Below, one piece after another: positions 46,301 through 56,705 of a stretch of 64,000 nt of DNA. The stretch's first letter is position 1, and the number at the start of each line of letters is the position of its first letter. The position numbers were made by a program, and so were the translations under genes. Source of the DNA: Chimonanthus salicifolius (lineage: Eukaryota > Streptophyta > Magnoliopsida > Laurales > Calycanthaceae); assembly GCA_013350335.1 (NCBI GenBank), contig CM023538.1, positions 51,444,769 to 51,508,768 of the forward strand, in the 5' to 3' direction. The notes below the pieces were generated by a model, which worked only from the letters and a program-made list of their open reading frames with translations, was not told the DNA's origin and searched no databases.

Positions 46301-48860
46301 GATTGAGGTTGTTTAGATAAGGTGGTCGTGGGCCATGTTGAGTACCTACCGAATGGCCCGTACGGTGGGTCGAGTGAGTGTTGTGTGGGAACCATGTACG
46401 TGGGTCTTTGTTATTCCTTAGTGGTAGATATGCAGTGTGTGATATATGTTGTGTGATTATATGCATGTGTTCCCTTGCTGAGTATAAAGTACTCACCCCC
46501 TTGCCTTTCAGGTGGCTCGATGGATGCGGGATCCAGCGGGTTCCAAGACCAGGTTTAGGCGATGATGCTTTCGGATTGCTTAATTACTTTCCTTTTATTA
46601 ATTAGAAAGAACCTTGTGTTTATTTTGGATATTGTTTATCGTTGTGGATGACTGTACTAGCCACCTATTGCACTGTTGTGTTAACTGAACTTATGGCATC
46701 TCTCTTCTATTGTGGTTATTGATGTTTAGTCAAAAAAAAATATGTCGGTAGTTTGGAATGTGTAATATCTCGGTTTAGTATCGGTAGTAACACGCCGCTT
46801 CGGGATGGGGTGTTACAGTTACATTTACCATTCACTGGTATTATCCAGGTTTAACAAACCCAGAATATTCATAGTCACCACCTACATAACCCTGTTAGTA
46901 TAGAAATACCACATGCAGTATAATCTTATGCATAGTAATCACATGTATTTCAACAACGATATAAATCACGTGCATGAATAAGAATAGCATCGGACACGCA
47001 CAATCACATAACCAGTCTAACAATGGACATTTACAAACAGTCCCACAACTCATCTATAAATATTTAGATTTCTAATGGGCTCCATACTGCGTTTTAGACC
47101 ACTAGGCCTTGGCTCCCTGACACCTTATTTAGGCTTCTGTTCTGACATTCAGAACATATATACCATTCCTTACAAGGAAACGATGTCAAGTCTCACTTTC
47201 TAGTCCCATTTGGTCATTTCCATTCTTAAAATACCATGAGTTTCCATTTTCCATCTAAAGTCTAGCATATTAGCATGGTTAAATCTAAGACTTCATATTA
47301 ACTAATGTACATATAAAGTTGAGTCCCCTCACCTTCTCCAGCGTGCAAAAATCACCACGATCTATAAAACATCATAATTTTTCATAAATACTTATTTAAT
47401 TTCAAATACACTTAAAGTAACTTAAAACATTTCCAAAGAACTCTTTAATTACATTTTCCATCTGAAAACTAGGTAATGTCAGTGAGTCTCTCTAAATCTT
47501 TCTACTTCACTTATTAAGTTAAAGTCAGCTGTGAGTCATCCCAAAACACACAATAAAGAGAAAAATGAAAGTACTCAATGCCCAGTCTCGTATTTCTTCC
47601 TGGCCAGGGTTGAGCATTGAGACTGTGCCCAGAGGTTACGGTACAGTAAAGTAAAATGCTCAGGTCATCCTCATATTGTCTTCTGGATAGGACCATGTAG
47701 ACGTATTGAGGTAAGCCTAAAGGGTATATGAAAGTAAACACTTATAGCAGAAAATAAACATTCAAAGTTAGCTAGAGGTTAATCTTTCCCCTCTTTTAAC
47801 TTAGAGTTACCAAAAATACTATTTTGACACAAGACAATCACCTCTAAAGGTGTTACTCAAGAATTAAGGAAAATTAACATTTTTCTAAAATCTTTGGCAT
47901 GATTTTTGAAGTTCAAAACTTGTTCTTTTTAAAATAAAATCAGTACAAGAGTTCTTGAAATTTCGAATAGATAAGTTTTGATACCTCATTTGCCCAAATC
48001 CACTGAGAAATGACAAAGTTTGAAAGCCCTTGAAAATTCTCTGAAATTTCCACACAGTAGTCGCACGATGCAAAAGAAAAAGAAGAGCAAAGAAGAAGAA
48101 AATGAAACGAAGAAGAAAATGAAGGAGAGAAGAAGAAAGAAAAGAAAACTGAATTTTTTTTCTCATCTCTTCTCCTTTTATAAACGTCGAAGGTATGGTA
48201 TGGCAAGGGATGGCTTGCCATCATCACCTACTCTACATGTAGAGGCATGCATTGGTCGGTAGATGGTACAGCAATGCATAGTGCATTAGTTAAAAGAAAT
48301 GAAACTGTATAATTGCTATAGTTTTGAATAATAAAATCTCCTTTAAAACTTCAAAGTTATTTTTTAAGCACTGTGTTTTTTCAAAATTTCTCAAATTGAA
48401 TATCCGGACTAATTACAATAACCTGATAAAAATATTTTAAGACTTTAAGGTTTTTTTACACTCCCAAATGCTTAAAACATAGTGTTTTGCAAATAAAGGT
48501 ATCCCTCGGCTATGCTGAAAACACACTTTCTGAAGTCCAAAAGAGAAACCGTAAAAACAGTTAAACTCCAAATTCAAAACTGAATAAATATGTAAAATTT
48601 GAAAACTTAGATCTTTCAAATGACTATTTACCAAAAATAGGTGACCTTTAACGCCTCAGCCGGAGAAAAGTTCGAATAATATCAACTTCGCCACAACACT
48701 CAATGAGTTAGATCCACAGATCTCGAACTCAGAGCGAGTCAAACTTTGACTCAAAACAAAATGCATCTGTTAATCATCCAGATTATCCGACCACTAAACA
48801 CGATTAACTATAGTTAATCACTAAATTTAATAGTAATTTGGGTCGGGGTATGACACTAGT

Positions 48861-49101
48861 TCTAGCGAGCGAAGGAGAAGAGGGACTGTTGAACGAGAGG
48901 GAAGAGGGACTGTCAGATAGCAAACGAGGGGGAAGAGGGACTGTGCGATTGCAAACGAGAGGGAAGATGAGAAATTGCTGCTTGAGAACGGAGACAAGGA
49001 AAGGCCAAAATGTAGACGGAAACAAGAGAAAACGCGGGATGGGAGAAGGTTGGGGTAAAATCGAGATTTCACTTACTTTTGTGTACAGAGACCTGTGGCT
49101 A
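48861..49101 (+). repeat. Short GAGGGAAGAGGGACTGT repeats
   Basis: Three near-copies of a ~40-bp unit containing AGAGGGACTGT at about 48876-48950. No gene; origin unclear. Confidence 0.5.
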
Positions 49102-52100
49102 CATTTGGATCAGGGGTAAATTTTAAAGGGGTTACCCCTGAGTAGGGGTCACCTTTGAGTAGGGGTCGAATAAGTGTCACCCTTGAACAGGGGTTACCTT
49201 TATCTTATTTGGTAATTGTAGTGGTAAAGTAAGACCTGATCCTAAGGGTAAAATTTTTTTTTTGGTAACAATAAGCAGGGGTAACCTGATATATTAATAA
49301 TTTTATTAGAAGTAATTTTTTATTAAATTCAATATAATAAAAAAAATTATAAAACATAATTATTAAATAATATTCATCAATCAAAAAATATTTTAAATAT
49401 TTTTGTTCCATAAGTGCAAAGAAAGGGTAAACAGGAGTAATATATTAACAATTTTATTAAATTCATATAATATAAAAAATAATAAAACATGGTTATTAAA
49501 TAATATTCATCAATTAAGAAATATTTTAAAATATTTTTGCTCCATAAGTGCAAAGAGGGGGTAAAGAGAGGTAATATATTAACAACTTTATTAGAACAAA
49601 TAATTTTATTAAATTCATATAATATAAAAAATAATAAAACATAATTCTTAAATAATATTCATCAATTAAAAAATATTTTAAAAATATTTTTACTCCATAG
49701 ATGCAAAGAGGGGTAAAGAAGGTAAAATGGGTTTAGAGAGGTAAAGAAGGGTAATAGGTGCAAAGAGGGGTAAAGGGGGGTAAATAGGGGTAAATAAGGG
49801 TAAAAAAAGGTAATAGGTGCAAAGAGGGGTAAATAGGGTAAAGTGGGTGTTAGCAACAAGGTTTCAACCGAAGGATATATGGGTATTTTTTATTACCACA
49901 AACCATTAAAGTGTGATATTTAACATTTTAAATGGTATTACTCTATGAGACATGTATCACATTTAAGAAGACATGTATTGGATATCATGAAATTCAAATT
50001 GGTGATATCAAGTCTTGTACATCAAGTCAAATCTTGGAGATTGAATGGCCTACAAAATTCAAAGACTGAAAATCAAGAACTTGGAAGGTCAAAGTCATAT
50101 ATAGAGTCTAATCATGAGTATTTAGGAAATTGTGTTATAAAGGTACTTAAACATTTGAACACCATGGCTCAAGTCACCCTCTAGTGAACCCTAGGATACT
50201 AAGCTTAATCTTATGCATCCAAATGGAATCCTAGGATATGATTTAGTCCCCAAGACCTATCAAGTGTGTTTGAAGTGACCAAAATAAAGCCAAAATTGCA
50301 CAATACAGTCTAAGGGTCATTTCAGTCGACTGAATTAGAGAATTCAGTCAACTGAAACAATGGATTAATTGGGGATGGGCTTTCAGTCGACTGAATTAAA
50401 GTTTCAGTCGAGTAAAATTTTGGATTTTCATGGAGTGTGATTTCAGTAGATTGAATTAACGTTTCAACCGATTGAAATTCTGGATTTTTCATGGGATGTG
50501 ATTTCAGTCAATTGAATCCTCTGGTTCAGCTGACTGAATTATTCACTTATAAATTGTCCGAGATCTAGGACGTTTTCAGTCAACTGAATCTTCATTTCAG
50601 TCGATTGAATCGCGAACGGTAATATTTTTTGAATCATAAATGTCCTCCCCAACAGCCCTTTCCTTCATTTAATGTTTGGCAACGGTCTTAAACATGATAA
50701 TCTTATAAAACCAAGCATCAATAGGCATAAGGTGTGTTGACTTACTTGAAATCACAAGAAATTTATTGAAGTCAAATCCTAAGCATACTCTAGCTCAAAA
50801 ATCCATCTCTTACAATCTTACCTTGAGCTATTCCAGTTAAAATATTTGAGTAACTCTTAGTGAACTTGATTTGTAAACATTTGAGAGTTATTCCTAAGCT
50901 TTACATTGTATTCTTCTACATTTCCTTCAGAGAGAGAAAGTTTGTAAAGGGTTAGTGCAACCCTTGTGAAGGAAAAGGGTGTTTTCACCTTCAAATCAGA
51001 GAGTGTTCTCTACAAGCATTGTAACAGGTTTCTTCTCCACCCTTGAAGGAAAAGTTTAGTGTATTCAATCCTCAAGTGGTGTACTTGAGGAGAGGATGTA
51101 GACAAGAGCACCGAACCTCGTAAAAATCTCGGGTTCAATGTCTCAATCTCTTCTCATCTCCTCTTTTATATTCTGGCATTTATTTATTATTTATTTGCAT
51201 CTTATTTTTCTAAATTGTGTAATTAAAGAAAACCCAAAAAGTTTGCATTGACCCAGTTCACCTCCCCTCTTGGGTCAATTTTTGAGCAACAGAGGAGGTA
51301 ATAGATGCAAAGAGGGATTAAGAGAGGTAAAGAGGGTTTAGAGGGATAAAGAAGGGTAACATGTGCAAAGAGGGGAAATAGGTGTAAAGAGGGGTAAATG
51401 GAATAAAGAGGGGTAAAGAAGGATAAAGAAGAGTAATAGATGCAAAGATGGGTAAAGAAGGGTAAAGAGGGTTTAGAGGGGTAAAGAAGGGTAACATGTA
51501 CAAATAAAGGTAAATAAGGGTAATAGGTGCAAAGAAAGGTAAAAAAGGGGTAAAAAGGGTTTAAAGGGGTAAAGAAGGGTAATATGTGCAAAAAGGGATA
51601 AAGGGGGGTAAAGAAGGATAAAGAGGGTTTAGAGGGGTAAATAATGGTAAAGAGGGTTTATTAGAATTAATAATTTTTACTAAATTTATATAAAAATAAA
51701 TAAAAAATTATAAAACATAATTATTAAATACTGTTCATCAATTAAAAATATTTTAAAATATTTTTGCTCTATAAGTGCAAAGAGGAGATAAGGAGGGTAA
51801 TATATTAACAATTTTTATTAAATTCATATAATATAAAAAATTAAAATAAAATTTTATAAAATATAATTAATAAATAATATTAAGCAATTAAAAAATATTT
51901 TAAAATATTTTTGTTCTATAGATATAAAGAGGGATAAAGGTGTAAAGAGCCATAAAGAAGGAGAAAGAGGGGCAAAGATTTTATAAAAATCCCCATACTC
52001 TAAAGAGGTTTCAAAAAGAAGAAGAAGAGGGATAAATACTTGAATTTTTACACTCACACCTCCGTTACCAAACAACCCTCCGTTACCTAAAAAGGGTAAA

Positions 52101-52130
52101 GGGGTAACCCCCCTTCCCCTATCCAAACTC
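49102..52130. mobile_element. Terminal-inverted-repeat DNA element with internal minisatellite
   Basis: The left end CATTTGGATCAGGGG with AAAGGGGTTACCCC is mirrored by the right end GGGGTAACCCCCC with CCCCTATCCAAACTC. Inside are several ~125-bp repeats with AATAATATTCATCAATTAA and ATTTTTGCTCCATAAGTGC, and long GTAAAGAGGGG-type tandem runs (49700-49850, 51292-51660). There is no transposase, so it is non-autonomous; the superfamily and TSD are not resolved. A SIRE-like solo LTR sits inside it. Confidence 0.6.
49848..51291 (+). mobile_element. SIRE/Maximus-like copia solo LTR
   Basis: Starts TGTTAGCAACAAGG and ends TTTTTGAGCAACA. The 3' part has TGGTGTACTTGAGGAGAGGA, CCGAACCTCGTAAAAATCTC and CACCTCCCCTCTTGGGTC, typical of SIRE-type LTRs. 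Five flanking bases are GTGGG and GAGGA in repetitive surroundings, so no TSD can be claimed. TTCAGTCGACTGAA-type pairs are at 50320-50620. Confidence 0.7.
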
Positions 52131-52133
52131 ATA

Positions 52134-53925
52134 GTTACAAATACCGTTCTCGGGATAATAACGGCAACTGTTAATAAAGGGATATTTTCAATTTCTCGGG
52201 TTTTTAACGGGAATTTAACGGGAAAATCTCGCGGAAAATATAAATATTTAAAAAATAATAAAAATAAATATAATAAATAATTAATTCTCATCTTACACTT
52301 CTTGAGTAAAAAAAAATAGCATATAAATCTATAAGAACATAGAGAATTTACTCAATTCCCATCGATTACATTACAAATCATATACAAGTAATATACATAT
52401 CCATCGATTACATTACAAATCATACCAATGAAAAAAAGATAACACATAGGAATACAAAAGAGGTCGTAATTTATCAGTGTGAGTTGGGTTCAGATGGTGC
52501 TCACAGTAAGTAATTATATACGTTTTAATCTAATTCATTTTTGAATTATTGAAACAACTCAATATTACTTGAATTGCATTTTATTCAATCTAATTTAACA
52601 GAATACAATATAAATTCTGTTTGGTTAGAGAAGATTGTGGAAAAAGTTTTGGGGTGTGAAGTGGCAAGTCGAGTAAATTTTAAAGAAGGGTATAATAGGT
52701 TGTACACAAAAGAAAGATTTTTTGAGGAAAAATGAAAGAAGTTTTTAATAGCCTCTTTCTGGTACATGAATTTGCAATGGAATCGTCCTTCCTTCCTCAT
52801 TTGATTTGTTCAACTTGTAAAACTTAGTCTTTGATACTATTAAAGATGCAACATGCAATTCTTCAAATGCCATGACTAGAATAATTCAATGAAATTAATC
52901 AAGAACTCTTACAATCGTTTCAACTGTTATGTTGAAGAAATTCACTAGTAATTAAGTATAAAAGACCCAATGGAAACAAAATCAATTTTCCTAATATTTA
53001 TTTGTTTAAGTTCCAACCGTAGTCCTACATCTGGGAGAGTTTATTGGGTTTTTCTTATTTTTTTTATATGTTTGTGTGTTTTTTGAAAATCTGAAAATGG
53101 GATTTGGAATACCCATCAAATGCTTGTGTATACAGGTTTTCAAATTTACAATAGTTGTTAAAAAAAATTAAAATAATATTCACATCTGAATTTATCTGTG
53201 TCAAGTTGCAGATAATACCTGGAAGGAGCCGGTATTATCTGCAACCCAACCACACAAAAAAATAAAAAGGAAAAAAAAACTATGCTAGGATTGGGTTACC
53301 TGTGCAACTCGAAAGAAGGAGCCACCGCGGGGAAGAGAGAAAGAGTAGCCGCCGGCAAGAGAGAGAGCAGTGGCAGGCGATAGGCGAGAGAGCAGCCGCC
53401 GGCAAGAGAGAGAGCAGGCAACAGGCAAGAGAGCAGCTGCCGATGAGAGAGAAAGAGCACGCTCGAGAGAGCAGCCGTAGGCGACAGGCGAGAGAGGATC
53501 AATAGAGCACCAAGAGAACAGCCGCCCACCAGTGGGAGAGAAGATGGAGACCGTGAGAGAGCAAAGGAGCTTCGGAATCGGAATCGGAAGAAGAGGAAGC
53601 ACCAAAGAGGTTCAGAGCAGAGGATTTTCGGGATTTTAGGAATCGAACCGAAACCCTAGAAAAGAGGGATTTTTAAGTTGTAATTGTGCGGGCGGGCGGG
53701 CGGACGGGCGGGCGGGTGTGGTTTTCGATTTTTAAGCGGGATTTAAACTGAACATTTTTAACGCATTTTTTTCACGTTTTTATCATTTCTCGCGTTATTA
53801 CCGCGTTTTTATCGTTAAATTCCCGATAATAATGGCAGGGGCGATAAAAACGCGATTTTATCGCGAGAACGGTATTTTCTCAGTATCATCGCGGTATAAA
53901 TGAAAATACGGGCGGTATTTGTTAC
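52134..53925. mobile_element. Second inverted-repeat element with ATAACGG/CCGTTAT-rich ends
   Basis: The left end GTTACAAATACCG is matched inversely by CGGTATTTGTTAC at 53913-53925 (12 of 13). Subterminal regions are rich in CGGGAATTTAACG and CGATAAAAACGCG phrases and hairpin-forming TATCGCG motifs. No transposase frame. The interior 52270-53270 is plain AT-rich DNA. A GA-rich minisatellite lies at 53318-53520. TSD not seen. Confidence 0.5.
53318..53520 (+). repeat. Minisatellite with CCGCCGGCAAGAGAGAGAGC units
   Basis: Repeated GCCGCCGGCAAGAGAGAG / GGCGACAGGCGAGAGAG phrases give low-complexity ORFs on both strands (Ala/Ser/Leu on minus, Glu/Arg on plus). Not considered coding. Confidence 0.75.
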
Positions 53926-53929
53926 GTGT

Positions 53930-54659
53930 CCAGACTCAACCCTAAAGGGTCGGTGCAAAAATCATCACCCTTCAAAAAACTTCAGTAGCGAGAGACCCTT
54001 TCCATATACGTCTCTGCTAAGTTTTTTTTTGGCCTTCACAAATGGGTTTCCATTATTGAATCACCCCGTCTCTATCAATCGTTTCTCTCATGGGAATCAT
54101 CCCTGTGCATCGTCGGCCATCACCTCTTCTCGCTGGAAATCCCAGGTAAGCCTCATTCTCCTCGTTTTTCTGTCTTTCAATGCTCGTCCATGATTGGGTT
54201 TTTTATTCTTCTTCTTGAAATTTGTAGTGAGGCTCTTTATCTGAATTAAAAGTCTTTTTGGGTCTATCTTCTCAGCATCTGAAAACTGATTTAATGAACC
54301 TTTCATTCTCAAATTATTTTGGGGTTTTTACTTAATAAGTCGAATATCTGCTTGGGGTTTAATCATTTTTGGGGTTTTCCTTTATAGTTTCAATCGTCAA
54401 ATCTCACAGTTTCAACAGTAACTGCGATGCATTCGCTGGAGTTGAGTCAAGAGATTTGGGATTTTTCTCATAAACAAAATCGAAAATTTTGTTTCATCTC
54501 TAAAGTTGCCTGCAATGTCTATGAGTAAAATCAAATTAGGTTTCCTTCTTCAAAATCATTTTCTGTGGTTCTGCATTTTCTGTGTAGCTCTTGCTGTGGT
54601 TTTGCCAATCAGTATTGGGTGCAGTCTGTTTGCAGCAGTCAGAGTATTCACCTCTTGAA
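53930..54659 (+). other. Possible spliced leader upstream of the transposon ORF
   Basis: A donor-like CCCAG/GTAAGCC at 54145/54146 and an acceptor-like TTTGCAG ending at 54635 bracket a T-rich ~490-bp segment. This looks like a leader intron before the ATG at 54660. An alternative is an orphan host exon. No coding frame is certain; ATG 54042 gives only five codons. Confidence 0.3.
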
Positions 54660-56436
54660 ATGGCTAGAACCAATTTGACTCCATCCTCCTCCTATGTTCT
54701 TCCTCACAAGAGGCCCCGAAAGCTACAATTTCGTACAACCCGTAGAACCCGTCAAAACCGTTCTACCTCTCCATCTTCTTCCGCTCCTTCCTCCGACTCC
54801 ACTCCACCTACTTCTGGTGAACGCAGATTACAACCCATTCCGCATCCTTTGATTTTTAAACATGGATTTATCACTAAGAGGAGATGCATAGTAGAGGATC
54901 TTGTTGATTACCACTCCTTTAGCGTCCTTTCCCAAATTGGTTGGGAAAATATGTTGTATTGGGGAGGGAATGCCTACCCCTCTCTAGTGGAGGGTATGTA
55001 TTCGTCCATCTGCTATTTTTATTCAAATCTCCACTCATTTCGAATCAAGTTTAGTAATGGTGAAGAAATGTTTGTTACTCCAGAACTCATTTTTGATCTT
55101 AGTAAAGTTCCCATGTCCGACAAGGATGTCTCTTTGGTACGTTATAAAGTTCCTATAGAAGCAAGAGAGTCTATCATCACACATCTTTGTGGTTATAATG
55201 CTAAATGGTTCGAAAAGAATGCTCTTAATGCCTCCTATCTCTTGCCTGACTATAGGGTCCTGCACAATATCTTCACATTTCATGTATACCCTTGCAAAGG
55301 CAACAAAGTGGAGATTACACTATATATGGCAAATGTGTTGTATCATGTGATGCCTCGCTCCAGATGGGGGGGCCAACCTTGAGCTAGATGCCAAAACATG
55401 GAGAGAAAATTGCCAGGAGGCGCTGAGTGCCCCTTGGAGTCCCACATTGCCTAGTGTGGGTGAATTTCCCTGGTATATAATATGTGGAGCTTCCTCCTTC
55501 AAGCACAAGGCCTCTTGGGAGCACTCTTTGAGTATGCTCACCAGAAACAAAGCCGTGCAAGCCCGTTTGCGGGTCCAAATCGGACAATATTGTGTTAGAG
55601 GGACGGGGCGGTACAAATGATATCAGAGCACAGTTCAACACTCGGATTAAGGGTGTGGACGTGTGTAGTGTTTGGTACGGCGGGTAGAGCCGAGGACAAC
55701 TCTGGTCTTAAGGGGGGTAGGTTGTGATACCCTGCCCCAGATGGGGGGGCCAGCCTTGAGCCACGTGCCAAAACATGGAGTGAAAATCGCCAGGAGGCGC
55801 TGAGCGCCCCTTGGAGTCCCACATCACCTGGTGTGGACAAATTTCCCTGATATATAATATGTAGAGCTTCCTCCTTCAAGCACAAGACCTTTTGAGAGCA
55901 TTTCTTGGGTATGCTCGGCAAAAACAAAGCCGTGCGGGTCCAAAGCGGACAATATTATGTTGTAGGGACAGGGCATTACATATCATGTCACCAAGGGTAA
56001 CAACATTTGTATCCCAACTCTAATTTGTCGTCATATCATTCGACATCACTCTACTCTTGGCCATAGCTTTGCTCCATTTGGATATCTCATGACTATGATA
56101 GTCAGGAACTTTAGTCTTTCTCCTTCACAATCGGAATCACCTGAAAATGTCCAACCATTTAACAAATCAAGCATTGATAAAATCTTCGAAGATCCTAAGC
56201 AGCAAGATGAGCTTGTGGTTTCTCTTCCAGATCTAGTACACCTTAAAGACCAACCAGTGCAACCTGAAGTCCAACTTGCACCCTCTCCCGCTCATGTAGC
56301 ACATGTATCTTCAACTGTTAATCAAGTTGTTGAATTTCAATCTGCAGTTACTGATCTTTGTCGCACTCAAGCTGCCATGTTTCATGAGACTACAGAGCTT
56401 CGTCGAGAAGTTGAGCTTCGTCGAGATGTCACTTGA
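54660..56436 (+). pseudogene. Plant transposon ORF interrupted by a TRIM
   Basis: Starts MARTNLTPSSSYVLPHKRPR. After a Ser/Pro-rich basic region comes a domain with FITKRRCIVEDLVDYHSF, FRIKFSNGEEMFVTPELIFD and LPDYRVLHNIFTFHVYP. This resembles the putative plant transposon protein domain of large non-autonomous retroelements (PF20167 type, from memory). The frame stops inside the TRIM at 55346 and resumes at 55986 with ICIPTLICRHIIRHHSTLGH. Ignoring the insertion and one TSD copy, the frame is continuous for 378 codons and ends with a charged TTELRREVELRRDV tail (possible coiled coil). A GACAAAAAGGGGGAGAAATAG-like purine tract (56597 on) and GAGGGGGAAAT at 56677 follow, as in LARD 3' ends. 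Function unknown. Confidence 0.75.
55346..55980 (+). mobile_element. TRIM retrotransposon, 635 bp, complete
   Basis: Terminal-repeat retrotransposon in miniature: 5' LTR 55346-55615 (270 bp), 3' LTR 55723-55980 (258 bp), both starting TGTGATRCC and ending TACA. Exact TSD TATCA at 55341-55345 and 55981-55985. Primer site TGATATCAGAGC at 55618-55629, purine tract AAGGGGGGTAGGT before the 3' LTR. The interior is about 107 bp and non-coding. LTRs hold a TATATAATATGT promoter-like segment. LTR differences are visible at many sites, so it is older than the element at 10096. Confidence 0.95.
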
Positions 56437-56705
56437 CTTAGACGAGAAGTCTCTGAGCTCGCCTAAGATATATGTTAAACTGATCTTGTTGATGAATCTT
56501 AAACTCTATATCTTGTGAATGGCGCATAAAAATTGCTTTGTTTGTGAATATTAAATATTTTCCATAGTTATGGTTTATTGCACCCTTTGTCAATTTATGA
56601 CAAAAAGGGGGAGAAATAGTGAGCATATTATGATATTTTTTGTATGCTATTTTAAAAGATTGTGAGGACTAATTTTGAGGGGGAAATTGAAAGATCCCAC
56701 CAATA
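56437..56705 (+). other. 3' part of the transposon, purine tract and possible LTR start
   Basis: Non-coding; GAGGGGGAAAT at 56677 followed by TGAAAGATCCC may be polypurine tract and LTR start. The LINE A-tail interrupts it immediately. Confidence 0.35.

Larger units (their letters stand above)
44138..46817 (+). mobile_element. Nested solo LTR B (2680 bp, gypsy-like)
   Basis: Exact TSD GTTAC at 44133-44137 and 46818-46822. It starts TATAGCGACCCGACCC instead of TG and ends GGGGTGTTACA. It holds a GC-rich block with GGCCCAGTTT/GGCCCATTTCGGGCCC phrases (44900-45120) and an 89-bp tandem array (45981-46300). The Ser/Phe/Pro-rich ORFs at 44459-45091 on both strands come from pyrimidine-rich sequence and are not called as genes. 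Confidence 0.85.
39335..48855 (-). mobile_element. Outer solo LTR (copy 3, Tekay/Del-like) hosting two nested solo LTRs
   Basis: Exact TSD CTAGT at 39330-39334 and 48856-48860. Read on the minus strand it starts TGTCATACCCCGACCC and ends CAGGGCGTGACA, with a T-run near the end (plus strand 39375-39391) as in copy 1. Removing the two inner insertions and their duplications leaves about 3143 bp, matching the 3130-3200 bp of copies 1 and 2. It has TTCAGTCGACTGAA arrays at 43109-43310 and five GGTATCCCACTCAAC-like units at 43853-43975. Divergence from copies 1 and 2 is large in the middle. Confidence 0.82.

Noticed and set aside
51223..51591. 122-aa ORF rich in Tyr/Pro/Leu/Phe
   Set aside because: Translation of GTAAAGAGGGG-type tandem repeats.
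53302..53605. Ala/Ser/Leu-rich ORFs of 77-106 aa
   Set aside because: Products of a GA-rich minisatellite.
54042..54145. Organelle transit-peptide exon with donor GTAAGCC
   Set aside because: The ATG at 54042 is followed by a stop after five codons, and the transit-like frame has no start outside the neighbouring element; kept only as a possible leader exon.
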